The notes under the pieces are model-generated. The model made no database searches. It had not been told where the DNA came from and worked only from the letters and a program-made list of their open reading frames with translations. The position numbers and the translations under genes were made by a program. Positions 38,612 to 48,975 of a stretch of DNA of 64,000 bases are shown here, one piece after another. The stretch is from Bradyrhizobium sp. 200. GTDB taxonomy: Bacteria; Pseudomonadota; Alphaproteobacteria; Rhizobiales; Xanthobacteraceae. Every line of letters begins with the position of its first letter. Position 1 is the stretch's first letter. The stretch is taken from contig NZ_CP064689.1 in the NCBI RefSeq assembly GCF_023100945.1, positions 620,001 through 684,000 of the forward strand, read 5' to 3'.

Positions 38612-39217
38612 ATGGCCGCAAGCGTTGCCGGGCCTGAAATCGAACGCCTGATCCAGCTCCTGGCACGCCTGCCGGGGCTGGGTCCGCGCTCGGCGCGGCG
38701 CGCGGCGCTGCACCTGATCAAAAAGCGCGAGGCGCTGATGACGCCGCTCGCCGGCGCGCTGCAGGTCGCGATCGACAAGATCCAGGTCTGCAAGACCTGC
38801 GGCAATATCGACACGCAAAATCCCTGCACGGTATGCACCGACCCGCGGCGCGATCCCTCGACCATCGTCGTGGTCGCCGACGTCGCCGATCTCTGGGCGC
38901 TGGAGCGGGCGAATGCGACGAGCGGCCGCTATCACGTGCTCGGCGCCACATTGTCGCCACTCGACGGTGTCGGTCCGCAGGATCTTACCATCGACGCGCT
39001 GGTGGCCCGCGCCCATGAATCACAAGTCAGCGAAATCGTTCTGGCGCTGAACGCAACAGTTGATGGCCAGACCACCGCCCATTACATCACCGATCTCCTG
39101 CAGGACGCCAACGTCAAGGTGACCCGGCTCGCGCATGGCGTGCCTGTCGGCGGCGAGCTTGATTATCTCGACGAAGGTACGCTATCGGCTGCCATGCGGC
39201 AGCGGACGCTGTTCTAG
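38612..39217 (+). CDS. recR: Recombination mediator protein RecR
   Basis: A 201-residue RecR. The N-terminal HhH reads [19 protein letters not shown] near residues 14-32, the zinc finger has CKTCG and CTVC near 57-72, and the Toprim domain starts [14 protein letters not shown] near 80 and includes [12 protein letters not shown]. It loads RecA with RecF and RecO in gap repair. The ATG at 38612 follows the ybaB stop by one base, so the genes are coupled. Confidence 0.95.
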   Translation: MAASVAGPEIERLIQLLARLPGLGPRSARRAALHLIKKREALMTPLAGALQVAIDKIQVCKTCGNIDTQNPCTVCTDPRRDPSTIVVVADVADLWALERANATSGRYHVLGATLSPLDGVGPQDLTIDALVARAHESQVSEIVLALNATVDGQTTAHYITDLLQDANVKVTRLAHGVPVGGELDYLDEGTLSAAMRQRTLF

Positions 39218-39240
39218 CCAACACACCGGAACTGATCGAC

Positions 39241-39666
39241 ATGACGAAACCCCGATTCGGCAAGCGCTCCTGTTTTGTTTTCATGATGGCGGTGGCCCTG
39301 GCCGCGCCTTCCGCGTGGGCGCAGCAGGCCGATCCGGCGCCGAAGCCCGGCAAGCCGATCAATGCCGGCGACGTCCTGTCCGGTGAACTCAACGCCATGA
39401 AGGGCGGCAAGAAGAGCAAGCGCGCCGCGACCTACCAGATCACCAGCGAGCCGCGCCGGCTGCCGCCGCCGAGCGGGCTCTGCAACCTCGAAACCGGGCC
39501 CGAAACGTTCCAGCTCGTCACCACCAGCGACGCCCAGGCGGCGCAACTGAAGAATTTTCTCGGCAAGGAAATTTCCGTCAAAGTCGACGAAGTCGCCTGC
39601 GCGCAGGATGCTGGACAGATAAGCGAAGCCGTCATCACCAAATGGAGCGTGGTGACGAAGCATTAG
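39241..39666 (+). CDS. Secreted protein of unknown function
   Basis: A 141-residue protein with a clear signal peptide (basic start, FVFMMAVALAAPSAWAQ, cleavage after AWA). The mature part begins with a Pro/Lys-rich tail. A single domain with GLCNLETGPETFQLVT, LKNFLGKEISVKVDEVAC and ISEAVITKWSV follows and looks like a small beta-barrel. It has two cysteines. It lies 23 bases after recR and might share its transcript. Not recognised. Confidence 0.6.
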   Translation: MTKPRFGKRSCFVFMMAVALAAPSAWAQQADPAPKPGKPINAGDVLSGELNAMKGGKKSKRAATYQITSEPRRLPPPSGLCNLETGPETFQLVTTSDAQAAQLKNFLGKEISVKVDEVACAQDAGQISEAVITKWSVVTKH

Positions 39667-39677
39667 GTAGCGAACTT

Positions 39678-39762
39678 CGTAGCCCGGATGGAGCGAAGCG
39701 CAATCCGGGATTCCCTTGCCGCCGTCGCCTGTCCCGGATTTCGCTTCGCTCCATCCGGGTCA
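39678..39762. repeat. Dispersed palindrome (CGTAGCCCGGATGGAGCG type), copy 2
   Basis: CGTAGCCCGGATGGAGCG, AAGCGCAATCCGGGATT, then mirror TCCCGGATTTCGCTTCGCTC and CATCCGGGTCA. Same family as 23451-23536 and 48027-48118. It lies between convergent genes. Confidence 0.88.
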
Positions 39763-39769
39763 CAGATAG

Positions 39770-41131
39770 CTACACCTTCACCGGCCCCACCGCCTCGAAA
39801 TGCCCGCGCCGCTGCAGCCACGCCAGCAGGATCAGGCTCGGCACTGCGACCGCGACGGAGATGACGAAGAACAGCGGCCAGCCAGTTGCCTCCGCCACAT
39901 AGCCCGCGCCGGAGGAAAGGTAGGTGCGCCCTACCGCGGCGAGCGCGGTGAGCAGGGCGTATTGGGTCGCAGTGTGCAGCGGGTTCTGGCACAGCGCAGA
40001 GAGATATGCGACGAAGATCACGGTACCGATCGCGCCGGTGAAGTTTTCCGCCGAGATGGCGACGGCCAGCGCCCATTGATTGGTGCCGACAAGGGCGAGC
40101 CACGCAAACACAAGGTTGGAGATCGCCTGCAGCACGCCGCCGATCCAGAGGCTTGCGACCAGCGAATAGCGCCGCGCCACGTAGCCGCCGGCAAAACCGC
40201 CAATCAGCGTCGCGGCCAGGCCGACACCTTTGACGATAGCGGCGTAATCGACCTTGCTGAAGCCGATGTCGATGACGAACGGCGCCGTCATGGTGCCGGA
40301 AAATGCGTCGGTGAGCTTGAATGAAACCACGAACGCGAGCGCCATCCAGGCGTGTTTGCGGCTGAGAAATTCCGAGAATGCACCGATCGCGGCATGGAGC
40401 ACGCGCGAAAATGCCGTCTCGGTGCTGGTCGCGGCTTCCGCGGCCGCGGATTGGGTCGGTTCGGTTGCAGCCAGCGCTGTGACGGTGCCAATCAGGATCA
40501 GCGCCGCCATCACCACATAGCCCCACGTCCAGGCCAACGATCGCGCGATACCTGCTTCCTCGAATCCGCTGACGATGACCAGCACGCCGGCGGTCGAGAC
40601 CAGCATGCCGATCCGGTAGGCCGCGACGTAGGACGCCATGCCGGCGGCCTGTTCGCTCTCGGGCAGGCTTTCGACTCGAAACGCATCGACCACGATGTCC
40701 TGGGTTGCCGACATCACGGCGACCAGAAGCGCGCCAAGCGCCACGAACAGCGGCGAGCGCGCCGGGTCGGTTATCGCCAACAGCAGGATCGCGCCGATCA
40801 GGAGCAGTTGCGAGAACACCAGCCAGCCGCGCCTGCGGCCGAAGGCGCGCGTGAAGATCGGCACATGCAGTGCATCGACCAGCGGCGCCCACAAGAACTT
40901 CAGCGTATAGGGCGTGCCGACCAGTGCGAACAGCCCGATGGTGCCGAGATCGACGCCGGACTCGCGCATCCATATTTGCAGCGTCGATCCCGACAGCGCC
41001 AGCGGCAAGCCGGACGAAAAGCCGAGCATCAGCACGATCAGCACGCGTGGCTGCAGATAGACGGCCCAGGCCTCGCGCCAGGAGGGCGCAGGCGTTGCTG
41101 TTGCGGAGGATGTGGTTTCAGGTGCGGTCAT
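39770..41131 (-). CDS. AmpG-like MFS muropeptide permease
   Basis: A 453-residue major facilitator with about 12 TM segments. The beginning VLIVLMLGFSSGLPLALSGS (about 32-51) and YTLKFLWAPLVDALHVP are typical of AmpG, which imports anhydro-muropeptides for cell-wall recycling and beta-lactamase induction. Other marks are SATQDIVVDAFRVE near 140-153. No ampC or ampR is in the window. Confidence 0.85.
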   Translation of the reverse strand: MTAPETTSSATATPAPSWREAWAVYLQPRVLIVLMLGFSSGLPLALSGSTLQIWMRESGVDLGTIGLFALVGTPYTLKFLWAPLVDALHVPIFTRAFGRRRGWLVFSQLLLIGAILLLAITDPARSPLFVALGALLVAVMSATQDIVVDAFRVESLPESEQAAGMASYVAAYRIGMLVSTAGVLVIVSGFEEAGIARSLAWTWGYVVMAALILIGTVTALAATEPTQSAAAEAATSTETAFSRVLHAAIGAFSEFLSRKHAWMALAFVVSFKLTDAFSGTMTAPFVIDIGFSKVDYAAIVKGVGLAATLIGGFAGGYVARRYSLVASLWIGGVLQAISNLVFAWLALVGTNQWALAVAISAENFTGAIGTVIFVAYLSALCQNPLHTATQYALLTALAAVGRTYLSSGAGYVAEATGWPLFFVISVAVAVPSLILLAWLQRRGHFEAVGPVKV

Positions 41132-41162
41132 GCGGGGGTGTTAGCAGAGATTCGGTGCCACT

Positions 41163-41300
41163 TCCCCTCTCCCCTTGTGGGAGAGGGTGGATCGAATGAG
41201 CGTAGCTCATTCGAGACGGGTGAGGGGTCTGTCTCTGCGGAGAGAACCCCTCATCCGCCTTCGCTTCGCGAAGGCACCTTCTCCCACAAGGGGAGAAGGG
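41163..41300. repeat. Long dispersed repeat (CCCCTCTCCCCTTGTGGGAG type)
   Basis: The ends TCCCCTCTCCCCTTGTGGG and CTTCTCCCACAAGGGGAGA are mirrored, with inner ATGAGCGTAGCTCAT and CCTTCGCTTCGCGAAGG hairpins. It is related in layout, but not in detailed sequence, to the repeats at 17837 and 19409. It separates ampG from rmuC. Confidence 0.8.
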
Positions 41301-41306
41301 AGAAAC

Positions 41307-42515
41307 CTACTCCCCCGCCTGCAGCTTGCGCGGGGCGGGGAACAGTTCGGGCGTCTCGCTTTTGACGAAGCGCGGCACTTCCACCGGCGCGTCGGCCTTG
41401 CTGAAATCAAGTTCCTCGATCCGCCCGGCGCGCTTCTCGATCTTGTCGGCAGAGATCAGGATCTGCCGGACGTCCTCGTTGACGTCGCCAAAGTGCTTCT
41501 GCAGCTTCAGCACGCGATCGCGCAGGCGGCCGAGGTCGTCGCCGAGGTTGAGCACTTCGGTGCGGATCTGGTCGGCGGCGTCGCGCATGCGCGCGTCTTT
41601 CAGAATCTGCTGCATCACCTGGATCGCCAGCATCAACAGCGAGGGCGACACCAGCACGACGCGGGCGCGGTAGGCCTTCTGGATCACGTCGTCGAACCCG
41701 TCGTGGATTTCGGCATAGACCGATTCCGACGGCACGAACATCAGCGCGGTATCCTGGGTCTCGCCGGCGATCAGATATTTCTCGGCGATATCGTTGACGT
41801 GCTTCATCACGTCGTTGCGCAGGCGTTGGGTGGCGAATTTACGTTCCTCGTCGCTGCGCGCATCATGCAGTGCGGTCATCGCTTCAAGTGGAAATTTCGC
41901 GTCGATGCAGAGCGGGCGCTGGTCGGGCAGGAACACCACGCAATCCGGCCGCTTGCCGGACGAGAGCGTGTACTGGAACTCGTACGAGCCCTGCGGCATG
42001 CCGTCCTGCACGATCGCTTCCATCCGCGCCTGACCGAACGCGCCGCGCGATTGCTTGTTGGCGAGCACGTCGCGCAGCGTTGTGACCTGCGATGTCAGGT
42101 CGGTAAGATTCTTGTGCGCGTTGTCGATGATGCCGAGCCGCTCGTGCAGTACGCGCAGACTGTCCATGGTGTGGCGCGTGGTCGCTTCCATCGATTGGCC
42201 GACCCGGTGCGTCACCGAATCCAGCCGCTCGTTGACCGCGCGCGCCATATCGGCCTGGCGGCCGGCCAGCGACTGCGCCATGGCGTCAACCCGGCCGGTG
42301 GATTCGCTCTGCGCCCGCAACATCTCGCTCAGGCGCTCTTCCAACTCGTCAGCGCGGATTGCCTGGGCCATCGCCAGTTCCGCGCCGCGGCGGCCCGAGC
42401 GGGCGATGACGATGGCGATCGCCAGCAAAAGCACCAAGGCGAGCACGCCAAAACCTGCCAGCGCCTCGCCGACGTGAATCGGCAGGTCGCCGACGATGAA
42501 GAGAATTTCGTTCAT
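41307..42515 (-). CDS. rmuC: DNA recombination protein RmuC
   Basis: A 402-residue RmuC. It has an N-terminal TM anchor (ALAGFGVLALVLLLAIAIVIA), a long coiled coil of about 130 residues, and the RmuC nuclease-like domain with YTLSSGKRPDCVVFLP, CIDAKFPLEAM and ALMFVPSESVYAEI. It limits inversions at short inverted repeats. The ATG at 42515 (MNEILFIVGD) is chosen because the upstream in-frame extension has no conservation. Confidence 0.9.
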   Translation of the reverse strand: MNEILFIVGDLPIHVGEALAGFGVLALVLLLAIAIVIARSGRRGAELAMAQAIRADELEERLSEMLRAQSESTGRVDAMAQSLAGRQADMARAVNERLDSVTHRVGQSMEATTRHTMDSLRVLHERLGIIDNAHKNLTDLTSQVTTLRDVLANKQSRGAFGQARMEAIVQDGMPQGSYEFQYTLSSGKRPDCVVFLPDQRPLCIDAKFPLEAMTALHDARSDEERKFATQRLRNDVMKHVNDIAEKYLIAGETQDTALMFVPSESVYAEIHDGFDDVIQKAYRARVVLVSPSLLMLAIQVMQQILKDARMRDAADQIRTEVLNLGDDLGRLRDRVLKLQKHFGDVNEDVRQILISADKIEKRAGRIEELDFSKADAPVEVPRFVKSETPELFPAPRKLQAGE

Positions 42516-42697
42516 GCGGGCTTTGTAGCCCGATTCGCCGGCTTTCGCGAACGAAGAGGGAACATTTATGGTAAATGAAGGCTTAATTTTCGTGGTTAAC
42601 GCCGCCTTAAAAATCATGGTTAAGGCCGCCTTAACGGGCTCCCCGGCGCATTGACCGCGACAAATCAGCGGCTTAAATCCCGCGCCAGAGAAACATC

Positions 42698-43225
42698 ATG
42701 GCCATCAGAGAAATCATCATCCTGCCAGACAAGCAGTTGCGGCTTGTCTCCAAGCCTGTCGAGAAGGTGACGACGGAGATCCGCAAGCTCGCCGACGACA
42801 TGTTCGAGACCATGTACGACGCTCCCGGCATCGGGCTCGCGGCGATCCAGGTCGCGCAGCCCTTGCGGCTGATCACCATGGACCTCGCCAAGAAGGACGA
42901 GAACGGCGAGACCAAGCCGAGGCCTCGGGTGTTCATCAATCCGGAAATCATCTCCTCGTCGGAGGAATTGTCGGTCTATGAGGAGGGCTGCCTCTCGATT
43001 CCCGAATATTACGAGGAGGTCGAGCGGCCGGCCCAGGTGCGTATCCGTTACACCGATCTTGACGGCAAGGTGCATGAGGAAGACGCCGACGGGTTGTTCG
43101 CCACCTGCATCCAGCACGAGATCGACCACCTCAACGGCGTGCTGTTCGTGGACTATCTGTCAAAGCTGAAGCGCGACCGCGTGTTGAAGAAGTTTACCAA
43201 GGCCGCGAAGAGGGCGGCGGAGTAG
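42698..43225 (+). CDS. def: Peptide deformylase
   Basis: A 175-residue enzyme that removes the formyl group from nascent N-terminal Met. All three motifs are present: GIGLAAIQV near 45-53, EGCLSIPE near 95-102, and [12 protein letters not shown] near 137-148. It begins an apparent def-fmt-truA group, though palindromic repeats of 90 bases lie between its members. Confidence 0.97.
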   Translation: MAIREIIILPDKQLRLVSKPVEKVTTEIRKLADDMFETMYDAPGIGLAAIQVAQPLRLITMDLAKKDENGETKPRPRVFINPEIISSSEELSVYEEGCLSIPEYYEEVERPAQVRIRYTDLDGKVHEEDADGLFATCIQHEIDHLNGVLFVDYLSKLKRDRVLKKFTKAAKRAAE

Positions 43226-43252
43226 GGTCCTCTTTTGCGACAATCCATCAGC

Positions 43253-43341
43253 CGTCATGCCCGGGCTTGCCCCGGGCATCCACGTCTTACTTTCTTGTTG
43301 CACCAAAGACGTGGATGGCCGGGACAAGCCCGGCCATGACG
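43253..43341. repeat. Dispersed palindrome (CGTCATGCCCGGGCTTG type), copy 2
   Basis: CGTCATGCCCGGGCTTGCCC and GGGACAAGCCCGGCCATGACG are mirrored, with CATCCACGTCTT and AAGACGTGGATG inside. Same family as 36061-36155. It lies between def and fmt. Confidence 0.88.
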
Positions 43342-43379
43342 GAGTAAAATCGAACCTCCTCGGGATAACTCAAGATCTT

Positions 43380-44312
43380 ATGCCGCTCCGCCTGATCTTC
43401 ATGGGCACGCCCGATTTCGCGGTGCCGACGCTGCTCGACCTCGTGGCCCATGGCCACGAGGTCGTGGCCGTCTACACCCGTGCGCCAAAACCGGCCGGGC
43501 GCGGCATGAAGCTGCAGCCGACCCCGGTCGAGCGGGAGGCGCGGCGGCTTGGCATACCTGTGCTGACGCCGACAACGCTGAAGACGCCGGATGCGCTCGG
43601 TGAATTCCGCGTGCACAAGGCCGACGCGGCCGTGGTCGTCGCCTACGGCATGATCCTGCCGCAGGCCATTCTGGATGCGCCGCCGCTCGGCTGCTTCAAC
43701 CTGCACGCCTCACTGTTGCCGCGCTGGCGCGGCGCAGCCCCGATCAATCGCGCCATCATGGCGGGCGATGCCGAGAGTGGCGTGATGGTGATGAAGATGG
43801 ACATGGGTCTCGACACCGGCGACGTCGCGATGGCCGAGCGCCTGCCGATCACGGACACGATGACCGCGTCCGATCTGCACGACGCGCTGGCGCCGCTCGG
43901 CGCCGACCTGATGGTGCGTGCGATGGGCGCGCTCGCCCGGGGCGGGCTGCAACTCCAGAAGCAGAGCGAAGACGGCGTGACCTACGCTGCCAAGATCGAC
44001 AAGGCCGAGGCGCGGATTGAGTGGCAGCGCCCGGCGCGCGAGGTGCTGCGGCATATCCATGGGCTGTCGCCGTTTCCCGGCGCCTGGTGCGAGATTGCCA
44101 CTGATGGCGAACCGGCGCGTATCAAGATTTTGCGATGTGAACCGGCCCAAGGCGCGGGTGCGCCGGGCGAGGTGCTTGACGACCGCCTGACCATCGCCTG
44201 CGGCGATGGCGCAATCCGCATTCTCGAACTGCAGCGCGCCGGCAAGGCGCCGATGAAGGCGGCGGACTTCTTGCGCGGCACGCCGCTGAAGGCTGGCGCG
44301 CGATGTTCCTGA
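43380..44312 (+). CDS. fmt: Methionyl-tRNA formyltransferase
   Basis: A 310-residue enzyme that formylates initiator Met-tRNA with 10-formyl-THF. The N-terminal [12 protein letters not shown] and the active-site block [16 protein letters not shown] near residues 105-120, with Asn-106-like and His residues, are intact; the C-terminal OB domain follows. I chose the ATG at 43380, as the 41-residue upstream extension is translated repeat DNA. Confidence 0.96.
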   Translation: MPLRLIFMGTPDFAVPTLLDLVAHGHEVVAVYTRAPKPAGRGMKLQPTPVEREARRLGIPVLTPTTLKTPDALGEFRVHKADAAVVVAYGMILPQAILDAPPLGCFNLHASLLPRWRGAAPINRAIMAGDAESGVMVMKMDMGLDTGDVAMAERLPITDTMTASDLHDALAPLGADLMVRAMGALARGGLQLQKQSEDGVTYAAKIDKAEARIEWQRPAREVLRHIHGLSPFPGAWCEIATDGEPARIKILRCEPAQGAGAPGEVLDDRLTIACGDGAIRILELQRAGKAPMKAADFLRGTPLKAGARCS

Positions 44313-44332
44313 GCGCATCAACGTACTCAAAC

Positions 44333-44421
44333 CGTCATACGCGGGCTTGACCCGCGTATCCATCTATCTTCACAAGAGTCTTGCGAAGAGGATGGATTGC
44401 CGGGTCAAGCCCGGCAATGAC
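44333..44421. repeat. Dispersed palindrome (CGTCATACGCGGGCTTGACC type), copy 3
   Basis: CGTCATACGCGGGCTTGACC and GGGTCAAGCCCGGCAATGAC are mirrored, with ATCCATC and GATGGAT inside. It is the most diverged of the three copies (see 36061 and 43253). It lies between fmt and truA. Confidence 0.82.
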
Positions 44422-44438
44422 AACCGAATTGGTCACCG

Positions 44439-45176
44439 ATGCCCCGCTACAAGCTCATCATCGAATATGACGGCACGCCGTTTTCCGGCTGGCAGATCCA
44501 GGACAACGCGCCGACGGTGCAAGGCGCGCTGGAAGCCGCGGTGAAGGCGATCTGCGGCGAGAACGCGCGCGTGCATGGCTCGGGCCGCACCGATGCCGGC
44601 GTGCATGCGCTGGCGCAAGTGGCGCATTGCGATATCCAAAAACCGTTTCCACCGGGCCGCCTGCGCGACGGCTTGAACGCGCATTTGCGCCCGCATCCGA
44701 TCGGCGTGCTTTCGGCGGAAATCGTCGCCGATGATTTCGAGGCACGCTTCTCAGCGATCAAGCGGCACTATCGTTACCGCATCACCAACCACCGCGCCAA
44801 TCTCGCGCTCGATATCAAGCGAAGCTGGCGGATCCCGCGCCATCTCGATACGGACGCGATGCACATCGCCGCGCAACGCCTGCTCGGAAAGCACGATTTC
44901 ACGACCTTTCGCGACACCGAATGCCAGGCGAAATCGCCGGACAAGACGCTCGATCAGCTCGATGTCGTCAGGCAGGGCGACAAGGTTTCGATCCTGACCT
45001 CGGCACGATCGTTCCTGCACAGCCAGGTGCGCTCGATGGTGGGCTCGCTGGTGTGGGTCGGCGAAGGCCGCTGGACCGCCGACGACCTCGCCGCCGCACT
45101 CGCCGCCCGCAACCGCGCCGCCTGCGGTCCCGTCGCGCCACCGGACGGGCTATATCTAGTATGCGTGGATTACTAG
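44439..45176 (+). CDS. truA: tRNA pseudouridine synthase A
   Basis: A 245-residue TruA, which modifies U38-40 in tRNA anticodon arms. The catalytic Asp is in [17 protein letters not shown] near residues 47-63; the N-terminal [12 protein letters not shown] and the [11 protein letters not shown] motif near 190 are present. Third gene of the def-fmt-truA group. It converges on dapE. Confidence 0.96.
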   Translation: MPRYKLIIEYDGTPFSGWQIQDNAPTVQGALEAAVKAICGENARVHGSGRTDAGVHALAQVAHCDIQKPFPPGRLRDGLNAHLRPHPIGVLSAEIVADDFEARFSAIKRHYRYRITNHRANLALDIKRSWRIPRHLDTDAMHIAAQRLLGKHDFTTFRDTECQAKSPDKTLDQLDVVRQGDKVSILTSARSFLHSQVRSMVGSLVWVGEGRWTADDLAAALAARNRAACGPVAPPDGLYLVCVDY

Positions 45177-45239
45177 CGGCTACAATCCATACTGTGCATA
45201 GGGTTGTTTTCGATGTTTTTGTTTGGCGAAGCGATGCAA

Positions 45240-46394
45240 TCAGCCAAAATACCGATCCAGCACTCCCCGATAAATCTTCGTCAGCTTCTCCAGATCCGAC
45301 ACCGGCGTGCGTTCGTCGATCTGGTGCATGGTCTGGCCGACCAGGCCGAACTCGATCACCGGGCAATAGCTCGAGATGAAGCGTGCATCGGACGTGCCGC
45401 CCGAGGTCGAGAGTTCCGGCTTGCGTCCTGTAACTTCCTCGATCGCGCTGACGGCAAGATCGGTGAACGCGCCGGGCTTTGTCACGAACACATTGGAGTT
45501 AGAGTATTCCCATACGATGCGGGCGCGGATGCGGTTGCCACAGGCTTTTGCCAGGCGCTCCTCGACCAGCGCGCGCAGTGTCTCCTGCGTGTGGTTGTCG
45601 TTGAAGCGGATGTTGAATTTTGCGCGCGCCTGCCCGGGGATCACGTTGCTCGCGGTGTTGCCGACGTCGACAGAAGTGAATTCGAGGTTGGACGCCTGGA
45701 ACTGCGCGCTGCCGTGATCGAGCGGCTCGTCGGACAGCGCCACGATCAGCCGGGAAATATCCGGCACCGGATTGGCCGCGCGATGCGGATAGGCGACGTG
45801 GCCCTGCACGCCATCGACATAGAGCGTGCCGGATTGCGAGCCGCGGCGGCCGATCTTGATGCAGTCGCCCAGCACCTCGACATTCGAGGGCTCGCCGAGC
45901 ACGCAATGATCGAATTTCTCGCCGCGCTCGGCGCACCACTTCAGAAGCTTGATGGTGCCGTTGACCGAAATGTCCTCTTCGTCGCCGGTGATCAGAAACG
46001 AGATCGAGCCTTTTGGCTTGCCGCCATTGTCTTTCAGATAATCGAGCACCGCAGCGACGCTGCAGGCTATGCCGCCCTTCATGTCGACCGCGCCGCGGCC
46101 ATAGAGGAAGCCGTCCTTCACTTCGCCTGAGAACGCGCTGAGCGTCCATGCGGTCTCATCGCCGGGCGGCACCACGTCGGTATGTCCGGCGAAGGTGATG
46201 TGCGGCGCGCTATCGCCGATGCGGGCGTAGAGGTTGTCGACGTCTGCGGTGCCGGGTTCGCTGAACGTCACCCGATGCACCTCGAAGCCGGCGTCCTTCA
46301 GCAGGCGTTCAAGAACGCCAAGCGCACCGGCATCGGCGGGCGTTACTGACGGGCAGCGGACGAGGTCGCGGGTGATTGAAACGGCATCATTCAT
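45240..46394 (-). CDS. dapE: Succinyl-diaminopimelate desuccinylase
   Basis: A 384-residue M20 metallohydrolase of lysine/peptidoglycan synthesis. The zinc ligands appear in [12 protein letters not shown] near residue 70, [10 protein letters not shown] near 100 and [13 protein letters not shown] near 134, with [11 protein letters not shown] near 345. Its ATG overlaps the DUF805 gene stop by 4 bases. dapD lies just upstream in the same cluster, so two consecutive parts of the pathway are grouped. Confidence 0.95.
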   Translation of the reverse strand: MNDAVSITRDLVRCPSVTPADAGALGVLERLLKDAGFEVHRVTFSEPGTADVDNLYARIGDSAPHITFAGHTDVVPPGDETAWTLSAFSGEVKDGFLYGRGAVDMKGGIACSVAAVLDYLKDNGGKPKGSISFLITGDEEDISVNGTIKLLKWCAERGEKFDHCVLGEPSNVEVLGDCIKIGRRGSQSGTLYVDGVQGHVAYPHRAANPVPDISRLIVALSDEPLDHGSAQFQASNLEFTSVDVGNTASNVIPGQARAKFNIRFNDNHTQETLRALVEERLAKACGNRIRARIVWEYSNSNVFVTKPGAFTDLAVSAIEEVTGRKPELSTSGGTSDARFISSYCPVIEFGLVGQTMHQIDERTPVSDLEKLTKIYRGVLDRYFG

Positions 46395-47005
46395 GCCTCT
46401 CGCTTAACACGCCAAACCGGCGGCGGGCCAGCCTTATGCGGCACCATTTCGATCTCGCTCTGCTGGTCCCAGGGCGGCCGCGTATCGATCGGCGGCTTTG
46501 GCGCCAGCGGGTCGGCGCCGAACCGGTTGGTGTTGCGCGAGCCCTTCAGGCAATACATTTCGATGAAGCCCCACAGGCAGAGAACGGCTGCGCCAATGGC
46601 GAGCGGCAGATCGGCATAGGAATCGGGGAGCCGGTCAGCAAACTGATTGTGGAGGCCGGGCAGCGCGAAGAACGGCACCATCCACCAGCCGCTCTTGTCG
46701 CGGTCATGCAGCCGCTTGATGGAAGTTGCGAAATAGACCCACATGAGCAGCAACGTGCCGACCAGCTTGATCAGGAGCCGGGGGAGGTCGGCCAATGTCA
46801 GCGAGCGATACGCGTCGGGATCCACCAGCTTGAAGAGGTCCGTGGCGCCGAAATGGAAGGATGCGGGGCCGCCGAACAGGCTGTGGATCGCAACGAACAC
46901 CAGCCCCACGGACATCATCAAACCCAACACGACCACCATCGCGAGCCACACTTTGGCGCGGCTGATGCGGCCCTCGAATTGGAACAGATACCAGGTCCAG
47001 TCCAT
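46391..47005 (-). CDS. DUF805 membrane protein
   Basis: A 204-residue inner membrane protein. It starts [19 protein letters not shown], the typical DUF805 entry, and has about four TM segments plus the conserved [13 protein letters not shown] near 118-130. The C-terminal 40 residues are hydrophilic. Function unknown. It lies between dapD and dapE and overlaps dapE by 4 bases, suggesting cotranscription rather than a proven role in lysine synthesis. Confidence 0.85.
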   Translation of the reverse strand: MDWTWYLFQFEGRISRAKVWLAMVVVLGLMMSVGLVFVAIHSLFGGPASFHFGATDLFKLVDPDAYRSLTLADLPRLLIKLVGTLLLMWVYFATSIKRLHDRDKSGWWMVPFFALPGLHNQFADRLPDSYADLPLAIGAAVLCLWGFIEMYCLKGSRNTNRFGADPLAPKPPIDTRPPWDQQSEIEMVPHKAGPPPVWRVKREA

Positions 47006-47077
47006 GCCAATGCTCCGGAGGGCGGCAGAATACCGCCTACCCGGTACATTGGTCGCGCGGGAAAGTCCCCGGTTCGA

Positions 47078-47923
47078 TTAGTCCCGCAGCAGCTCGTTGA
47101 TGCTGGTCTTGGCGCGGGTGCGCTCGTCGACGCGCTTCACGATCACCGCGCAGGCGGTGGACGGACCGGGCTGGCCGTTCTTCAAGGGCTTGCCGGGCAG
47201 GGCGCCGGGAACCACGACCGAATATTCCGGAACTTCGCCAATGAAGATTTCGCCGGTCTCGCGGTCGACGATCTTGGTGGAGGCGCCGAGGAAAACGCCC
47301 ATCGCCAGCACCGCGCCCTTGCGCACGATCACGCCCTCGGCGACTTCGCTGCGCGCGCCGATGAAGCAATCGTCCTCGATGATGACAGGCTCGGCCTGCA
47401 GCGGCTCCAGCACGCCGCCGATGCCGACGCCGCCGGAAATATGCACGCGCTTACCGATCTGCGCGCAGCTTCCCACGGTAGACCAGGTGTCGATCATGGT
47501 CGCTTCATCGACATAGGCGCCAAGATTGACGAAAGACGGCATCAGCACGACGTTGCGGGCGATGAAGGCCGAGCGGCGCACGATCGCACCGGGGACGGCG
47601 CGAAAACCTGCGTCGCGAAAACGGTTCTCGCCCCAGCCCTCGAACTTCGAGGGCACCTTGTCCCACCACGCCGCCTTGCCCGGGCCGCCGGGAATGGCGC
47701 TCATGTCGTTGAGGCGGAACGACAGCAGCACCGCCTTCTTCAGCCACTGATTGACCTTCCACTTGCCGCCGGCCTCGCGCTCAGCGACGCGCGCCTCGCC
47801 CTTGTCGAGCAGTTCGAGCGCGCTATCGACGGCCTCGCGAACCTCGCCCTTGGTCGCGGTCGACATGCCGTCGCGGGCATCGAAAGCGGAGTTGACGGTG
47901 GATTCGAGTGCGGACATGGACAT
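47078..47923 (-). CDS. dapD: Tetrahydrodipicolinate N-succinyltransferase
   Basis: A 281-residue DapD of the left-handed beta-helix acyltransferase family. The N-terminal helical domain ends near [16 protein letters not shown]. Hexapeptide repeats run from about residue 120 to 230, including [19 protein letters not shown] and [12 protein letters not shown]. It makes N-succinyl-amino-ketopimelate; dapE acts two steps later. The start MSMSALEST at 47923 fits the known family N-terminus. Confidence 0.95.
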   Translation of the reverse strand: MSMSALESTVNSAFDARDGMSTATKGEVREAVDSALELLDKGEARVAEREAGGKWKVNQWLKKAVLLSFRLNDMSAIPGGPGKAAWWDKVPSKFEGWGENRFRDAGFRAVPGAIVRRSAFIARNVVLMPSFVNLGAYVDEATMIDTWSTVGSCAQIGKRVHISGGVGIGGVLEPLQAEPVIIEDDCFIGARSEVAEGVIVRKGAVLAMGVFLGASTKIVDRETGEIFIGEVPEYSVVVPGALPGKPLKNGQPGPSTACAVIVKRVDERTRAKTSINELLRD

Positions 47924-48026
47924 CAGGGTTTCCTCGAAGGGCGGGCGGGATTTGGCGAAGTTGACGGGCTTTTTCGGGATTTGGGCAGGGAGAGTCAAGG
48001 CTTCCCCGTCGTCCCTGCGAAAGTCT

Positions 48027-48118
48027 CGTAGCCCGGATGGAGCGCAGCGCAATCCGGGATGGTCCACCACCGACGGCGAGACCGTTCCCGGATTACGCTG
48101 CGCTCCATCCGGGCTACG
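48027..48118. repeat. Dispersed palindrome (CGTAGCCCGGATGGAGCG type), copy 3
   Basis: CGTAGCCCGGATGGAGCG with CAGCGCAATCCGGGAT, mirrored by CCCGGATTACGCTGCGCTCC and ATCCGGGCTACG. The right arm supplies the TAG stop of the neighbouring HAD gene. Other copies: 23451 and 39678. Confidence 0.9.
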
Positions 48119-48806
48119 CGGCGCTCAACTTCTGCAAAAACCCCGTCAGATCGTCTGTGACATGATCGACGTAGGCCGCATCGCGGCCTTCCAGCTCCCA
48201 ATCCTCGCGCACCACTTCCTTGGCACCGTCGGGCACCACCAGCACCGTGGTCATGCCGAGCTGGTGCGGCACCACGAGGTTGCGGGCGAGATCCTCGAAC
48301 ATCGCTGATTTCAGGGGATCCACGCCGTGGACGCGCAGGAATTTGTCATAGGTCTGCGGCGCCGGCTTCGGCTCCAGTTCGGCGGCGATGATGTCGAATA
48401 CCGCCTCGAAATGCTCCCCGATGCCGAGCCGTTCCAGCACCGCGCCGGCATGGTCGGTCGAGCCGTTGGTCAGGATCAGCTTGCGCCCGGGAAGTCTTGC
48501 GATCGCAGCTCCCATCGCCGGGTTCGGCTCCAGCGGCGAGTGATCGATCTTGTGCACGTAAGCCAGGTAATCGTCGGCGTGCACACCATGCTCGGTCATC
48601 ATGCCGCGCATGCTGGTGCCATAGCGGCGGTAATAGTCCTTCTGGATCACGCGGGCTTCTTGCGCGGAGATTTTCAAGTAGGCGCTGATGAACTCGCCGA
48701 TCCGCGCATCGACCTGCTGCCACAGATTGACGTGGTGCGGGTACAGCGTGTTGTCGAGATCGAACACCCAGGTGTCGATGTGGCTGAAGGGGCGGGGTGA
48801 AGTCAT
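48114..48806 (-). CDS. HAD pyrimidine 5'-nucleotidase
   Basis: A 230-residue HAD-superfamily phosphatase. Motif [10 protein letters not shown] near 13-21, motif II LTNGS near 107 and the motif IV region AMFEDLARN near 170 are present. It resembles the pyrimidine 5'-nucleotidases of the YjjG/SDT1 type. The ATG at 48806 (MTSPRPFSH) is chosen; the longer frame would include repeat DNA. Its last codons abut a palindromic repeat whose arm contains the stop codon. Confidence 0.82.
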   Translation of the reverse strand: MTSPRPFSHIDTWVFDLDNTLYPHHVNLWQQVDARIGEFISAYLKISAQEARVIQKDYYRRYGTSMRGMMTEHGVHADDYLAYVHKIDHSPLEPNPAMGAAIARLPGRKLILTNGSTDHAGAVLERLGIGEHFEAVFDIIAAELEPKPAPQTYDKFLRVHGVDPLKSAMFEDLARNLVVPHQLGMTTVLVVPDGAKEVVREDWELEGRDAAYVDHVTDDLTGFLQKLSAA

Positions 48807-48830
48807 GACTCTCTCACCGGGTCGTCCCCG

Positions 48831-48958
48831 CGAACGCGGGGACCCATACGCCGTGTCCGACATTGGGGAGCACAGTCGACGTTGCCTCTGGTCGTGGTTG
48901 GCGTAGCGGTCAAAAACGCGGTCCTGTGGTTATGGGTCCCTGCTTTCGCAGGGACGAC
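48831..48958. repeat. Dispersed repeat (GTCGTCCCCGCGAACGCGG type)
   Basis: The left hairpin CCCCGCGAACGCGGGG and right hairpin CCCTGCTTTCGCAGGG are separated by about 80 bases; GACCCATACGC and TATGGGTCCC pair across the element. It resembles 26111-26205 and the half-copy at 30986-31024. Confidence 0.75.
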
Positions 48959-48975
48959 GATGGAATTGTGACTCA

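Noticed and set aside
43257..43379. N-terminal extension of fmt from an upstream ATG
   Set aside because: The extension is translated palindromic repeat; the conserved start is the ATG at 43380.
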